A stretch of 64,000 bases of DNA from Talinum fruticosum (lineage: Eukaryota > Streptophyta > Magnoliopsida > Caryophyllales > Talinaceae), in NCBI GenBank assembly GCA_021018815.1, contig JAITYX010000016.1, positions 7,641,001 to 7,705,000 on the forward strand, in the 5' to 3' direction. The position numbers and the translations under genes are program-made. Positions 26,706 to 37,517 of the stretch are shown in pieces (the stretch's first letter is position 1; the number at the start of each line of letters is the position of its first letter). The notes under the pieces were generated by a model, which was not told where the DNA came from, did not search any database, and was given only the letters and a program-made list of their open reading frames with translations.

Positions 26706-27433
26706 AATCATAATTCATGTTGCTCAACATTGAGGCAACTAGGAAAAAATGCCACAAAAAAAGAAGAAATAAAAAAATGCAGGCTATATATATATATGGA
26801 CCAGTAGAAGATTAGGATAAGGCTCCTATGACTGGGGTGGCTGCAACTTTCACCATCTATAATGTTGTTGGAATCTCTCTCGATCATGGTCCCCGGACTT
26901 CTTTCTGGGGCATTCACCAGAATCCCATCCTTTCAACTAGCTAGGCCTCAAAAGTCACTCATTATTGTTAAAAATAATTACCTCCAACTATTATTTCTCT
27001 TATTGTCGAGTAAAATTATACTTGTTTTAAATTCAACTAAGATTATGATGGGTTAGAAAAATTGGTGCCCAAAGTGATTTTAAGTTCATAAGATATCATA
27101 TCAAACGATAATCTAAAAATTTAAAAATTGAAGCATATATTTGCTTAATATTCTTAGGTGAATTTAGGTTCCTATTTGGGCCTCCCTCAAAAAAATAATA
27201 AAAAAGGAAACCATCTTTAATCAGGTGGAAAATGTGCCATAATAAAGGACCAATTAATTTAATTATAAAACATATAAAACAGTGGGAAATCCCTGACAGT
27301 AGAGTGTTGCTAAAAGTGGCATTCCTAACAGTGACCTTAGCGCTTTGGGAAAACAACAAGATTGGATATTTCTTGTGTTATCTCCACATTAACAAAAACA
27401 TGAATACTGAAGTAATCCCCGGCTCCCTTTCTC

Positions 27434-27441
27434 TATAAATA
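27434..27441 (+). promoter_or_regulatory. TATA box of the MIR157 transcript
   Basis: CTCTATAAATAGGG, a strong plant TATA box, lies about 190 bases upstream of the mature miRNA. It predicts a start near 27465. A (CT)n tract follows inside the leader (27527-27559). Confidence 0.7.
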
Positions 27442-27524
27442 GGGTTTCTGTAGTACGAGTTCCCCGTCCTCCTACAAATCAAGGAACAGGTCTCTGATAA
27501 TCTCATTCATATATATACATCTAC

Positions 27525-27526
<2 letters not shown>

Positions 27527-27559
<33 letters not shown>
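27527..27559. repeat. (CT)n tract 5' of the MIR157 hairpin
   Basis: About 16 CT units within the probable primary transcript. Confidence 0.95.
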
Positions 27560-27562
<3 letters not shown>

Positions 27563-27609
27563 TGGGCCTTAGGGAGGAGCTGGGTGGGGGGTCGAGAGAA
27601 GACAGAGGA

Positions 27610-27728
27610 TTATGATCAAGTGGAAGCTGACAGAAGATAGAGAGCACTGAGGATGACATGCATTATGTAATACCAGGAACTGCATCTCACTCCTTTGTGC
27701 TCTCTATCTGCTGTCACCACCCTTGCTG

Positions 27729-27730
<2 letters not shown>
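27610..27730 (+). ncRNA. MIR157: MIR157 precursor hairpin
   Basis: The 5' arm holds TGACAGAAGATAGAGAGCAC at 27628-27647, identical to the 20-nt miR157 of land plants. The base before it is C, where miR157a has U. The 3' arm at 27697-27716, GTGCTCTCTATCTGCTGTCA, pairs with it at 19 of 20 positions with one internal mismatch. The loop is about 49 bases, matching MIR157 precursors. miR156/157 represses SPL transcription factors and so controls the juvenile-to-adult transition. The strong TATA box upstream and the (CT)n tracts on both sides mark the transcription unit. Position about 4.7 kb downstream of the CCCH gene resembles the Arabidopsis MIR157A/B-C3H14 neighbourhood as I recall it. Confidence 0.96.

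Positions 27731-27770
<40 letters not shown>
27731..27770. repeat. (TC)20 tract 3' of the MIR157 hairpin
   Basis: Uninterrupted TC dinucleotides starting about 15 bases after the 3' arm, then CCCCC. Confidence 0.96.
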
Positions 27771-27772
<2 letters not shown>

Positions 27773-29586
27773 CCCTTCTTTTGTTTTCTTTCTTGCGTTC
27801 ATAAAATTTTGCCTAGGTTAAAACGGCATGTTGTCAGAAGTTCAGTCTCTAATATCTGGGTTCTAAAATCTTGTCCAAAATTTTAAATTAGTTGGGTGAT
27901 TTCGGGTCAGGAAAATTTCTGCTAGGATTATTCCATTGTTGTGCATAAGCACATTGAGATGTGGCCTGTATAAGAATTGGTATATTTTCATTACATGCAT
28001 GACCCACCATAAACTGTAGGGCATTCCAACTGACATGAGATCCCTTTGTGCTCGATCTCTTTATGTTTCTCACTAGATCTTTATCAGCAAAATATATCAT
28101 ATGTTTAGAAGTATACGTATTTTTAGGAGATGCATAATACTAAACTAGATATATAAATGTTAAAAAAAAATTATCTAATTGTGTAGGAGAGACTCCAAGG
28201 AGCATATGTTACGGGCTTAATTTCAATGGTCACATCATAGAGATGTCTTGATAAATTTGCATTTTTGTTTGCAAATCAGGTAATAAACACCATCTGCTCC
28301 AGCCCAGCCGCCACACCATTGGTGCGTGTCCCACCGGAGTTTGAAGGCATATACACTATATACTTTAGCAATGGATCGTGATCATCAAAGGGTCGTTTGG
28401 TTCAATAAATCAGAATAGAATAAAATTACGCATAAAACCGACGGGTGTGAAAATGTTCTTTTATTTTCAATGTGACTCGTAATTTCTTTTAAACACTTTT
28501 ATTCTTCTCCTAATATTTTACTATAAGGAAAAAAAAATCGATATGTTATGGCTCCCCAAAAAATCATAAGAATGTAACTAAAATAAAACAGGACGATGAT
28601 CTTGATATCTTGGATCAAGTGATGATGGGTGAGTCCATAGTAAAAGGGCGACTTTAAATGGCATAGATGGATGGATGTTGAAATGGACCACATTTTAGAA
28701 CAACCCAGCAAGTGAATGGACTTGGATGATTTGTACCTGTATTCAGATCACGTAAGATTCTTCAGCTCCTCTACCGGAATTTCAAGCTGTAACTTTGATT
28801 TCTTTTCTCAATCATTTATTCTCTTTGATAAATTTTGTTTAGAGTTTTGTTTTGATTTGGTTAAAGAGTATTATTTTGATATTTTTATCAGTTAATTATG
28901 ACGATTTTAGTTAAGAATGATTAACCGTGGAAGTTTATATTACTCGATATAGATGTAATATTACCTTCCAGTAGTTATATTTATTATGTATCACATTAAT
29001 TTATATCCTATGAATTATACCATTCGTAACTCGCAAATATTTTAGAAAGACAGTTTGAAGTCCAAAGGAGCGGTTGGGCCCGTTCGTATATCAATTTTGT
29101 AGTTATTATGGGCTTTTTTTTTTTCAAATGTTTATTATCAGTTGAATAAGTATCAATTAACATCATTCATCATTCATTGGCACTTGGACCCTATTTTATT
29201 TAGTTGTAAGGACCTGTTAGTGGTTGTTTGTAAAGTTAGTTATAAAAAGTTGTAATAAGTTATAAGAAGGTATAAGGATTTGTAAGAAATTGTAAGACTC
29301 GTAAGATAAAATCAAATGAAACAGGGCCTTAGTTATAATTTTCTATATATTCAATATTAATCAAGCATCAATCTCGGACTTAAAGCTTAGACCCACAATT
29401 CACCTCAATTCTTTTGCACAATTTGTAAGAAAATTATCTCTCTCACAGTCTAAATCTTAAAAAGATGATGGAAATGTAGAATATTCATTGTTATACGTGG
29501 AAATGCACAATGTTTTTTTTTTTTTTTAAAGGTAAGAACAACAACTAATAGGAAACCCTTCTCGCAAGGGTTCTACCTAAGTTGTC
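27771..29586. other. Intergenic; MIR157 3' region and repeats
   Basis: Probably includes the rest of the primary MIR157 transcript and a possible relic of a second hairpin (28030-28075). The repeat copy at 29185-29329 lies near the end. No protein gene seen. Confidence 0.55.
29185..29329. mobile_element. Best copy of the GTAAG/TTATAAG-rich inverted-end repeat (MITE-like)
   Basis: It begins GGACCCTATTTTATTTAGTT followed by GTAAG. The reverse complement of its end is AAGGCCCTGTTTCATTTGAT. The two ends match over about 25 bases with several differences. The interior is TTATAAG/GTAAG words. About 145 bp, no coding capacity. Confidence 0.6.
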
Positions 29587-30310
29587 CTAAATAAAAATGG
29601 AGAGAAAAGAAGAAGAAGAGGGGATAGAAAACCAAACTAAAGTAGAATAAATACAATGACCAAACTTGGCTACCCATTCAAGAACCCGATTCCCTTCTCT
29701 AAATATGTGATGAATAAGAACTTGGTCGCACATCCGAAGGAAACAACGAGTGTCTTGAATCAACGTCCGAACTTCCCAAGGAACCCGTATTTCACCTTTA
29801 ATTGCTTTAATGATCGTTAGATTATCTCCTTCCAAAATGATAGAACAAAATCCCGCTTGAACTACTCGCTTTGACACCATTTCTTATGGCGGTAGCCTCT
29901 CGCTAAAAGAACCGAGGATGACCCCAAATTTGTTGCTCCAGCTTGAAGGAACCTACCATCCCAACTTCGATGACGAAGCCTCCCGCCACCGCCGATGAAG
30001 ACCTTGACCCGTCGAAGATGACTTTGATAAATCCTCTAGGTGGTTTGTGCCAACAAATCAGATGGTTAGAAGTGTTGGCATGTAGTGAGGGGAAGGTGGG
30101 GATGAGTTGAAATGTCGATCTAGTCCGCTCCTAGATCGCCATTCAGCCTAAGATGATTTGGTTCAAAGGATTGTGGCAATGGAATTGAAAGATCCATTGT
30201 TGAAAACTTTATCATTTCTACTTTTCCAAATACTCCATAACAAATGGATCACACGGATTATCCGAGTTGGTTTTCTCAGCCTTCTAAATGTATAGATAAT
30301 CTGATTCAGA
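29587..30310 (-). pseudogene. LINE-type reverse-transcriptase tail with RNase H domain, decayed
   Basis: On the minus strand 30310-30180 reads RRLRKPTRIIRVIHLLWSIW then KSRNDKVFNNGS, the segment that precedes RNase H in plant non-LTR elements. Then KPPRGFIKVIFDGSRSS and, from 29880, GFCSIILEGDNLTIIKAIKG and LIHHIFREGNRVLEWVAKFG, an RVT_3/RNase H core with the ESD-like and REGN motifs. Stops and frameshifts separate the pieces. No reverse-transcriptase core was found upstream, so this is a 5'-truncated dead copy. Confidence 0.8.
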
Positions 30311-31157
30311 GAGGGATTGTGCAATTAAATGGATATGCACAATGTATGTAGACTAATTTATGAACTTAATTAGATGCGTGTGGTTTACTATGTATTGTAA
30401 GTAAGCAGTAGCAACGCAAATTAGTGGAGATTTGAGGATTAAACTTAAGCATAGCACGTGGAAAGCAGGGATAGGAGAATATAGCACAATTATTATTTGA
30501 TGGTAAGTGGGGGTTCTAGTGAAGTGGTTAAAGGCAATAATCACAATAACATTGAAATTCTAGATGCGTTTGGAATCACCACACCAAAGTCTTTTCTTTT
30601 ACCTCCATCTTGCCATAACGTCTTATGTGCTTTTGGAAGTATCTGTTCCTCTTTATATGTCAATAGATAATTGGACGAACGATAAAATAATGGAGATTTC
30701 GAGCTTAATATTTCTTTCTCTCTCTGGAAGTATATGCTCGCAAAAGCATTTAAAAATTTGCACCATTCTCGCCCCAATTTTTTTTTGGCATAGATAAACT
30801 AAAAAGAAAAATATAATATAATTACAATATAATGAATGATAGAAAAATCAAACCTAAAATATAATGTAACTAGAACTTTAGTCTCGATTACTAGACTATA
30901 ACTTCAATAATTTTGGTCCGTTAATTTAAATAATAAAATAATGTCAAATTATTGCTCTCCATATTCCTCATTTTTCTTTGGTCCTCCAAGCAAGAAGGCC
31001 CCAACGGTGCTTATTAAAGTTCCCCCCTTTTTCTTGCTTTTTTTTAAAAAATCTTCCAGATGAATTTTGAGCTACCAGTTTTGTTTACTCAACGCAACTA
31101 CTAGTCCAGTGTAGCGTTGCCGTGTCTATAACGTTCTAGTTTTTCTGCTTTTGCCGG
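30311..31157. other. Intergenic, no feature seen
   Basis: AT-rich. Short open frames near 30541-30797 overlap on both strands and match nothing I recognise. The end is the promoter of the first proline-rich gene. Confidence 0.6.
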
Positions 31158-31165
31158 TATAAATA
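31158..31165 (+). promoter_or_regulatory. TATA box of proline-rich gene 1
   Basis: TATAAATA in GCCGGTATAAATATATGC, 64 bases before the ATG at 31222. Confidence 0.6.
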
Positions 31166-31221
31166 TATGCTTGGCCCAATTAAGTTACAAGCTAAGGCCC
31201 AACCAACCACAGTGAAGTAAT

Positions 31222-31649
31222 ATGGCACCTCCCGGCCAACGCCACAGCCGTGATCCTCCGCCTCCTCGCCCACATCCGCCACCACCAGGCCCCCTGCGCC
31301 ACCGCCTGGTCCCCCTGCTCCACCACTAGAGAAACCTGGTCCTCCTGCTCCACCTCCCGATCATCCTGGGCCCCCTGGCCCACCACTCCCACCACCTGGT
31401 CCTCCTGCTCCACCTCCATATCATTCTGGGCCCCCTGGCCCACCACTCCCACCGCCCGGACCTCCTGCTCCACCGCTAGACCTTCCCGGGCCTCCTGCTC
31501 CGCCATTAGACCATCCTGGACCTCCTGCTCCACCGCTAGACCATCCCGGACCTCCTGCTCCTCCACTGGATCGTCCCGGACCACCTGGCCCACCAGTGCC
31601 ACCACCTGGACCTCCTGCGCCGCCACCACCTGGTCCACCGCCTCTATGA
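31222..31649 (+). CDS. Proline/glycine-rich repeat protein 1 (one apparent frameshift)
   Basis: The ATG at 31222 starts MAPPGQRHSRDPPPPRPHPP. At 31290-31294 a run of five C breaks the frame. With six C the reading stays open to the TGA at 31647 as about 142 residues of Pro/Gly/Ala/Leu. The body is about nine copies of a unit close to PGPPAPPLDH (27-30 bases each), with variants PPPDHPGPPGPPLP and PPYHSGPPGPPLP. There is no signal peptide, no cysteine and little aromatic content, so it is not a classical extensin or secreted PRP. Function unknown. The long open frame on the opposite strand is a by-product of the repeat. First of three related genes in tandem. Confidence 0.7.
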
Positions 31650-32947
31650 GTTCAAGCCATTGGATCATTGCTTTTGCACCGCGAAACATGGTTATGTTTT
31701 AGTTACTTACGGTGTTGTATTTTAGCCTTGAGAGAATAAATAAAGTTGCAGGAAAATTATGACAAATTGATTACTGATGGTACGTGCTAGTAGCAGAATC
31801 TGATCCATATTTGTATATTCTTACCCTTCATTGCATGTGGTGTATATGAAGATGCTTAACTTATGTAATGTATCACGCAATCTCCTTCATGAAATTCTCT
31901 ATATGTGTCTCAATTATTATGTTTTGCGTTCAATTGCTAATTTAAATGCATTTTAATTTTTTAGAGCTGCTACAGATGATAATACAATACAATAGGAAAT
32001 GAAACGGTCGGATTTATAAGGACTTAGTGTACCTAGGATCTCGATTTTTCTCTCCTATTGTATTGTTCTTTAACTTTATAGCTCATCTTGATGAGAAAAA
32101 ATCATTATAAAATGGATGGTGTAGTTTTTCTCCTTGCGTTTTCCTATACCTTCTCCCACTAGGATGGTTTTTAAGTTGGACTTGCTCGTTTCAACATTTA
32201 TAACCATTAAATGCTGATAAGTACTCGTACTAAACGTAGGTAAGTGTTAATTATAATTACTAATAACACTTAAAGTAGTAAATATCGTTAAACGTTAACT
32301 GCTAATTATGTACGGCTAAAATGAATATGTCTTTATCACTAGATACATTTCCTAATTGAGAACAATTTAATATGTTATTAAACAGAAAAACTCCATGTTA
32401 AAAAACGTAGGTTGTCTATACAACCAAAGATTCATGAGGGCCCTAATAAAAACTTTAATTTGAAACTCTAAATCTATAACTATGATACGTAACTAAGTCG
32501 TGGTGCTCATTGTTAAATATTTTAGTCAACTATTATTATAAAAATTAAATTTAAAATAAAATTAGGTAAGATAAGTTGAAAAGAACAAAATTTAAGTTAC
32601 GACAACAAAGAGTCTTAATCGATTGGATCTTTGTCTGATTCCCTTTGTTTAGGAGTTAAGCAAAGAAAATTGGTTACATGTTCACGCACCTCAGTATATG
32701 ATCTATCTACCACTCTTTTTGAACGTACTACTTACCAAATACCATACGATACGCCCAAATCAGTACGAGGACGGACAGTCACTATCAGTCTTCAATGCTC
32801 TTCCACCGACACCTTCTTCAGCCTCACCCACGTAACTACGTAACCAAACCAAACTCCACTAAATACCCACCCACCCCTTTTCCTCAATGAATCGCCCCTA
32901 GGCTTTGCTAGTTCGCTCACTGCACACTAGCTAGAGAAAAATCTATT
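31650..32947. other. Intergenic between proline-rich genes 1 and 2
   Basis: 3' untranslated region of gene 1 (possible AATAAA at 31737-31742), AT-rich middle, and the promoter of gene 2. No other gene seen. Confidence 0.6.
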
Positions 32948-33206
32948 ATGGCTTGGAGAGGACCGCCACCACCAGGACCACCTCCGCCAGACCCTTTGGC
33001 CCCCGCCACCTCCGCTCTATGGCCCGGGTCCGCCGCCACCGCCAATTTATGGTCCAGGTCCACCACCGCCACCCCCAGGTGTCCATGGTCCGCCTCCTAA
33101 CTTTTACGCTCCACCTCCTCCTCCACCTGGACCTCCAGGGCCACCGCCACCACGGCCGTTCTGGGAGGATCCCTATGCGCCACCGCCACCGCCGCGTCCA
33201 TACTGA
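32948..33206 (+). CDS. Proline/glycine/tyrosine-rich protein 2 (frame break near start)
   Basis: ATG at 32948 gives MAWRGPPPPGPPPPDP. The rest is in another frame: PPPPLYGPGPPPPPIYGPG, HGPPPNFYAPPPPPPGPPG and a C-terminus PFWEDPYAPPPPPRPY ending at the TGA 33204-33206. Removing one base, most simply one T of the run at 32995-32997 (giving DPWPPPPPLYGPG), joins the two parts into about 85 residues. Tyrosines in YGPGPP spacing could be cross-linking sites, but there is no signal peptide. Related by composition and position to genes 1 and 3. Confidence 0.65.
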
Positions 33207-33802
33207 CCGAGCTAGCTGGTGTTCCTGATCTCGGAGAGTATGAGAGTCTAGTTTTTAATTACTATGGTTATGATCAGTGGAGAGTGGAGAGTGGAGACTT
33301 AATAAAGTTTGTGTATGGTGAAATTATGGATCAGAAACTAAACTTGATTATGTTGTGTAAGTCTTATTATCGTGTTCTTGATTAAGCTAATAAAGTGATC
33401 CTCCCAGAAGAAGTTTATATCTAAGTTCATATTTTAAAGGTCCTATCTTTCAATAAAGAAGCATAAGTTTCAAAAATTTAATGCTTTATCATTTTTTTCC
33501 GACTTATTCACTGTATCTCATAAGAGATGGATCTTTTATTTAGGCTATCTTATAGTTTAAAAAACAATTCATATATATATATATATATATATATGTTGGC
33601 CAACTCCTTCGTTGAAAACAATGAACTTTCTCCACCTTTTCATCTTTTAGCTACCCCCTTACATGTAGAAAAATAACGTACGCCGTTAATTTTTCTTAGG
33701 GAAAAAAAAAGTTCCAAATTAATCATGTGAAAATCCAACTACAAGTCTTGGGCACTTAACTACAAGTCCACATTGCCTTAGCTTGCCTGGTATTCTTAGG
33801 CA
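33207..33802. other. Intergenic between proline-rich genes 2 and 3
   Basis: Contains the 3' untranslated region of gene 2, an (AT)12 tract at 33571-33594 and the promoter of gene 3. Confidence 0.65.
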
Positions 33803-33809
33803 TATAAAA
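33803..33809 (+). promoter_or_regulatory. TATA box of proline-rich gene 3
   Basis: TATAAAA in GGCATATAAAAGCC, about 97 bases before the ATG at 33900. Confidence 0.6.
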
Positions 33810-33899
33810 GCCACCCCACCCCCAGGTTACGTTGCAAGCAAAACACATCTAAAGCAAACTTCGATTCGATCACGACATTACTCAGCCAAAAAACACAAC

Positions 33900-34082
33900 A
33901 TGCCCCCTCACGGCCACCACCCGCCGCCTCCTGACCCTCACCCACCACCACCGGGGCCTCCTGGTCCCGGTGCACCACCTCCAGGCCCTGGAGCCCCACC
34001 ACCACCAGGACCTCCAGGCCCAGGAGCGCCACCACCCGGCCCTGTTCACCACCCACCACATCCAGGTCCACCGCCTCCATGA
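33900..34082 (+). CDS. Small proline/glycine/histidine-rich protein 3, intact, 60 residues
   Basis: ATG to TGA is one uninterrupted frame. It starts MPPHGHHPPPPDPHPPPPG, continues in GPGAPPPGP and GPPGPGAPPPGP units and ends HHPPHPGPPPP. It has no cysteine, no signal peptide and no membrane segment. Histidines cluster at both ends. It is the only intact member of the three-gene array and shows that such short Gly-Pro-rich products are meant to be made. A TATA box lies upstream. Function unknown; such genes are sometimes labelled basic proline-rich or extensin-like, but the usual SPPPP motif is missing. Confidence 0.68.
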   Translation: MPPHGHHPPPPDPHPPPPGPPGPGAPPPGPGAPPPPGPPGPGAPPPGPVHHPPHPGPPPP

Positions 34083-35433
34083 GCTCTCCCTGGACATACA
34101 TGGCATCACGCTGTATTGTCTTCCTTTATTCCAGCTACTAATATTATATGCAGTGGTTCAGACATATATATGTTGAGTGAATAAATACAGTTTGTAGGAG
34201 CAGAAAAGATGAGAAGTTATAGTGGTACGTACGTACGTATGTATATGTACGTGAGATGCATATTAGAATGCAAATAATATTACTTGTCTTATGTAAACTT
34301 TATCTCTGGTGCATGCTATTACATTTGTGCTAGTAAAACACAAGATGAAACATCTTGATATTTAATTCGATATATATGCTTTAGTTTACATACCTTTAAG
34401 CTTGGTAATTTCAAGTTTATTACCAATTTATTCAATAAAATTATCGAAATACACGATATGATAATACTCGGGACAATTAACTTGATTCGCAATTATGGGA
34501 AGAGTTGTGGTAGCCATAGTCAGAGTAATAATTTGATTCGATTGTACAAAAATGCTACAAGCACACATAAAATCAAAAGGTTGCATCGTATTATAAATTA
34601 TAACCCTACTAATTAAAGACATAAGATTAAGAAGTGTTCAATGGGAGCCCTAAGTTTCTGCAAGTACACAAGAAAGTGTACTATCGTAACCCACTGTGCA
34701 CCAACTAAAAAGGGGTCAACATTCACATTGGTAGGATGATATATGATAAACACAAGTTCTTATATATGAGGCACGTCTCATATAAGAATTATTGTAAAAT
34801 AAGATAATTTTTTAAACGTTTTAATATGAATAATAAATTATAATACAGTGACTTTTTAATTCGGTAGTGGCTAATAATTTACCAAGAGGTGACTTTTATT
34901 AGAGTTATTCCTAAATAAATTATTAGTCACACTCTATTTGTTTAAAGTCACTATAAAAGTTTATATCTCACAATAACTTTTAAGTGAGATGGTCTCACGC
35001 AAAACTTACTAATATGATATATTACGGCAAATACAATTTTTTACCCTAAATTAATATTATATTCTTTATAGTCGTCAACTTTTAAGCATTTATAATTAAT
35101 TATCAATTCTAAAATTTTAGTTGCTGTTGGCATAGGGAGCGAGTACAAATAATATTCTAATATTAATTGAAAAAATTACATGATAATCTGCCTACCAAGG
35201 TAGTCCCATAAGGCACAATTTCTATTATTATTTTTACTAAGGTTATACGTCTTACTATGCAACGGCATTAATTAATTTTATTTTTATAATTAATTATTTT
35301 TTTATTTTTTATTTTTAATTAATTTATAACAATAAAAACTAATAATAAGTTAAAAGAACATAAGTGGATATATTTTTATTTAAATAGTTAATATAAAATT
35401 ATTTTTAATTTTTTTATAACTTATTCTGATAAC

Positions 35434-35473
<40 letters not shown>
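35434..35473. repeat. (TTA)13 microsatellite
   Basis: Uninterrupted TTA units. Confidence 0.95.
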
Positions 35474-35475
<2 letters not shown>

Positions 35476-35726
35476 TTAACTTATTGTTCGTCTTTTTCTC
35501 CTTTTTGTAGTTTTAAATTTTAAAATCCCATTTTTTTGAAAAAAATATCCATAAGGTAAAGACGAATTTGATCTAAATTCACAATATTATACAATACTAT
35601 TCACAAAATCAAAATAAATTAGTTTTAGAAATATACAATTCCAACATAATAAACATATAATATGTAATTTTATAAAAAAATAGTCAATCTTTAATTTAAT
35701 TAAATACATGAACCATCTAAACATCC

Positions 35727-35856
35727 TAAAAGTTGAGAGTCATATATAATTGATATGTAGGATACTTATGTGACATTACAATAACTATCTTACATTATTA
35801 CAATGTCACATAAGCATCTTACATGTTAAATATACATTAATTCTACCCAACTTTTA
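35727..35856. mobile_element. Palindromic MITE, about 130 bp
   Basis: The left half starts TAAAAGTTGAGAGTCATATA and later has ATGTAGGATACTTATGTGAC. The reverse complement of the right half starts TAAAAGTTGGGTAGAATTAA and later has ATGTAAGATGCTTATGTGAC. The whole element could fold into one hairpin. Confidence 0.7.
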
Positions 35857-36059
35857 ATAGATACTAGGGTTATGTCTAAATTAAAAATAATTTTAAAGAA
35901 ATTAGATTATTAAAATAGTATAATATTGAAGTATAATATTAGCGTAATTTTTATCGTAAAATTTCATTACTAAATTAGTATATCATTATTGAAAAATATA
36001 ATATTAATGTTACTTTTACTAAATTGGTAAGGTTGTTTAAAGATAATATAATTTTGCAA

Positions 36060-36165
36060 TTAATATTATCGCCAAATAAGCATCCTACGTGTCGCTCCTA
36101 CATCGCTTAGACCCAACTTTTAATATTATATATATGATATATATATTAAAAATTGGATAGAATTA
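36060..36165. mobile_element. Diverged fragment of the palindromic MITE family
   Basis: It shares AATAAGCATCCTACGTGTC and ACCCAACTTTTAATA with the right half of the element at 35727-35856, followed by a diverged palindromic AT stretch. Confidence 0.45.
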
Positions 36166-37194
36166 ATATATATATAATTATTTAAAACTACCCATATTTT
36201 TTTCCTTTCATTTAGTCGTCCATCAACATATAATTTGAAAGTATAATACAATATACTATGAAAATTCCAAAAACTACGCTAATCAGATGGATCCTATTTG
36301 TTAAGACATGTATACATTCAATTTTATTTTCAATAATTATGAATAAAAAGATAATTTTATATATTTATGAGTGATAATATAATTCCACTATTTAGGACCT
36401 CCCCTTCTTTTTTCTCTGCTCAAAATTTTGAACCTCCTACTAAACTTGCCCGTTAGAAATTCAAATCCCAATGCGAAGTGATGGGTATTTAAGAGGGCAT
36501 GCGATGACCATTTTGGTCCAAAGTTGAAGCCTTGCCTTGTCAAGTTTGCAGCGGCTTCCTTCAAAATCTCTCTCTCCCCAAAATCCTCCAAAGTCTCTCT
36601 CCACATACTTCATCTTTCCAATCCAGGCTCCTGCTTTCTGCTAGTGCTTCCATCAAATTCCAGGTACAAGCTTAGTTTAGCTTCTTCAAATCCTTTTCCT
36701 TTGTTACTTTCTCACTCAATTCTAGTTGCTCTTGCCATTGTGACTCTAGCTAGTCTAGCCTAGGGTTTTGATTAATTGTCGTCTCACTCCAAAAAGGTTG
36801 TAAATTTCTGAATGAATTCAACTTCTACGGGCAAAACAGAGAGTAATTGCGTTGCCAGCTTAGACTTTTTGCGATGTTGATTATCAGCGCTACTTGGGTT
36901 GCAGCTCAGCTTTTCTTGTTAATAATCATCATCGTAAAAATTTAATAGAGAGATTAATTGCGTTGTTATCTTAGATTACTGTGGTTTCATCCTACACTAT
37001 GTTGAATCTTTAACGTTATGTAGATTTGAGTTGGAAAATTTGGGGTTTGCTGGGAGAGACCTGGGTTCGACTCTTGCTTATTACGCCTTTCGTGGCCGGA
37101 GGGTCTGTATTCTTAGAAAGTGTGACAAATAAGATATGGAGTTCCTGTTGTTTGGTTCAGAGGAGCCACAAACGGAATTACAGTAGAATAGGGA

Positions 37195-37265
37195 AAGGGG
37201 GAATTGAACTTGGAATCTAATGTACCCAACACCTTAGTCTTGACCACTAGGCTGAGACCTCGTTG
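37195..37265 (-). repeat. tRNA-derived SINE fragment
   Basis: On the minus strand CTCAGCCTAGTGGTCAAGAC fits a Pol III A box and CCAAGTTCAATTCCCCC a B box, about 35 bases apart. This is the layout of plant tRNA-derived SINEs. It is not a tRNA: no acceptor stem or anticodon arm can be drawn. Confidence 0.5.
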
Positions 37266-37517
37266 GTAGCTATGGAGTTCTTTAAGAACTAGAAGTTGAG
37301 GGCTAGTCTTTGCACCAACAATTTTGATGATCTTTGACATAGATGGTCGATGAGAGTTTTGTTGCGAGCTCAACATAGCCCTGAGAATCGAAGTATTTCA
37401 TCTCCGCATGCCATACTAAGAAGTAAGAACCTCTCTGTTTGAACACTTTGTGAGCTGTAGTTTTCATTTTTACTTGCATCCTTTTTACATTCCTGCCTGA
37501 ATGCAACGGTGATTGCG

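Larger units (their letters stand above)
22931..27433. other. Intergenic, AT-rich, with MITEs
   Basis: No gene recognised. It contains the CCCH 3' untranslated region (first 150 bases or so), a MITE at 24116-24268, the adjoining repeats at 25875-26060 and 26051-26268, a possible SINE near 26560-26705, and TA runs. The final few hundred bases are the MIR157 promoter. Confidence 0.6.
34083..37517. other. Intergenic, very AT-rich, plus leader of the coiled-coil gene
   Basis: Holds (TTA)13 (35434-35473), a palindromic MITE (35727-35856) and a related fragment (about 36060-36165). From about 36520 to 36665 a CT-rich stretch ending CCAG|GTACAAG may be a 5' untranslated exon of the gene at 37518. 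A SINE-like piece sits at 37195-37265. Confidence 0.5.

Noticed and set aside
31192..31689. 165-codon minus-strand frame over proline-rich gene 1
   Set aside because: By-product of the repeat; the plus strand has the promoter, start and related neighbours.
33796..34101. 101-codon minus-strand frame over proline-rich gene 3
   Set aside because: Antisense to an intact small gene with a TATA box; same compositional artefact.
37195..37265. tRNA gene
   Set aside because: Only A- and B-box-like motifs are present; no cloverleaf or anticodon stem can be formed, so it is listed as a SINE fragment.
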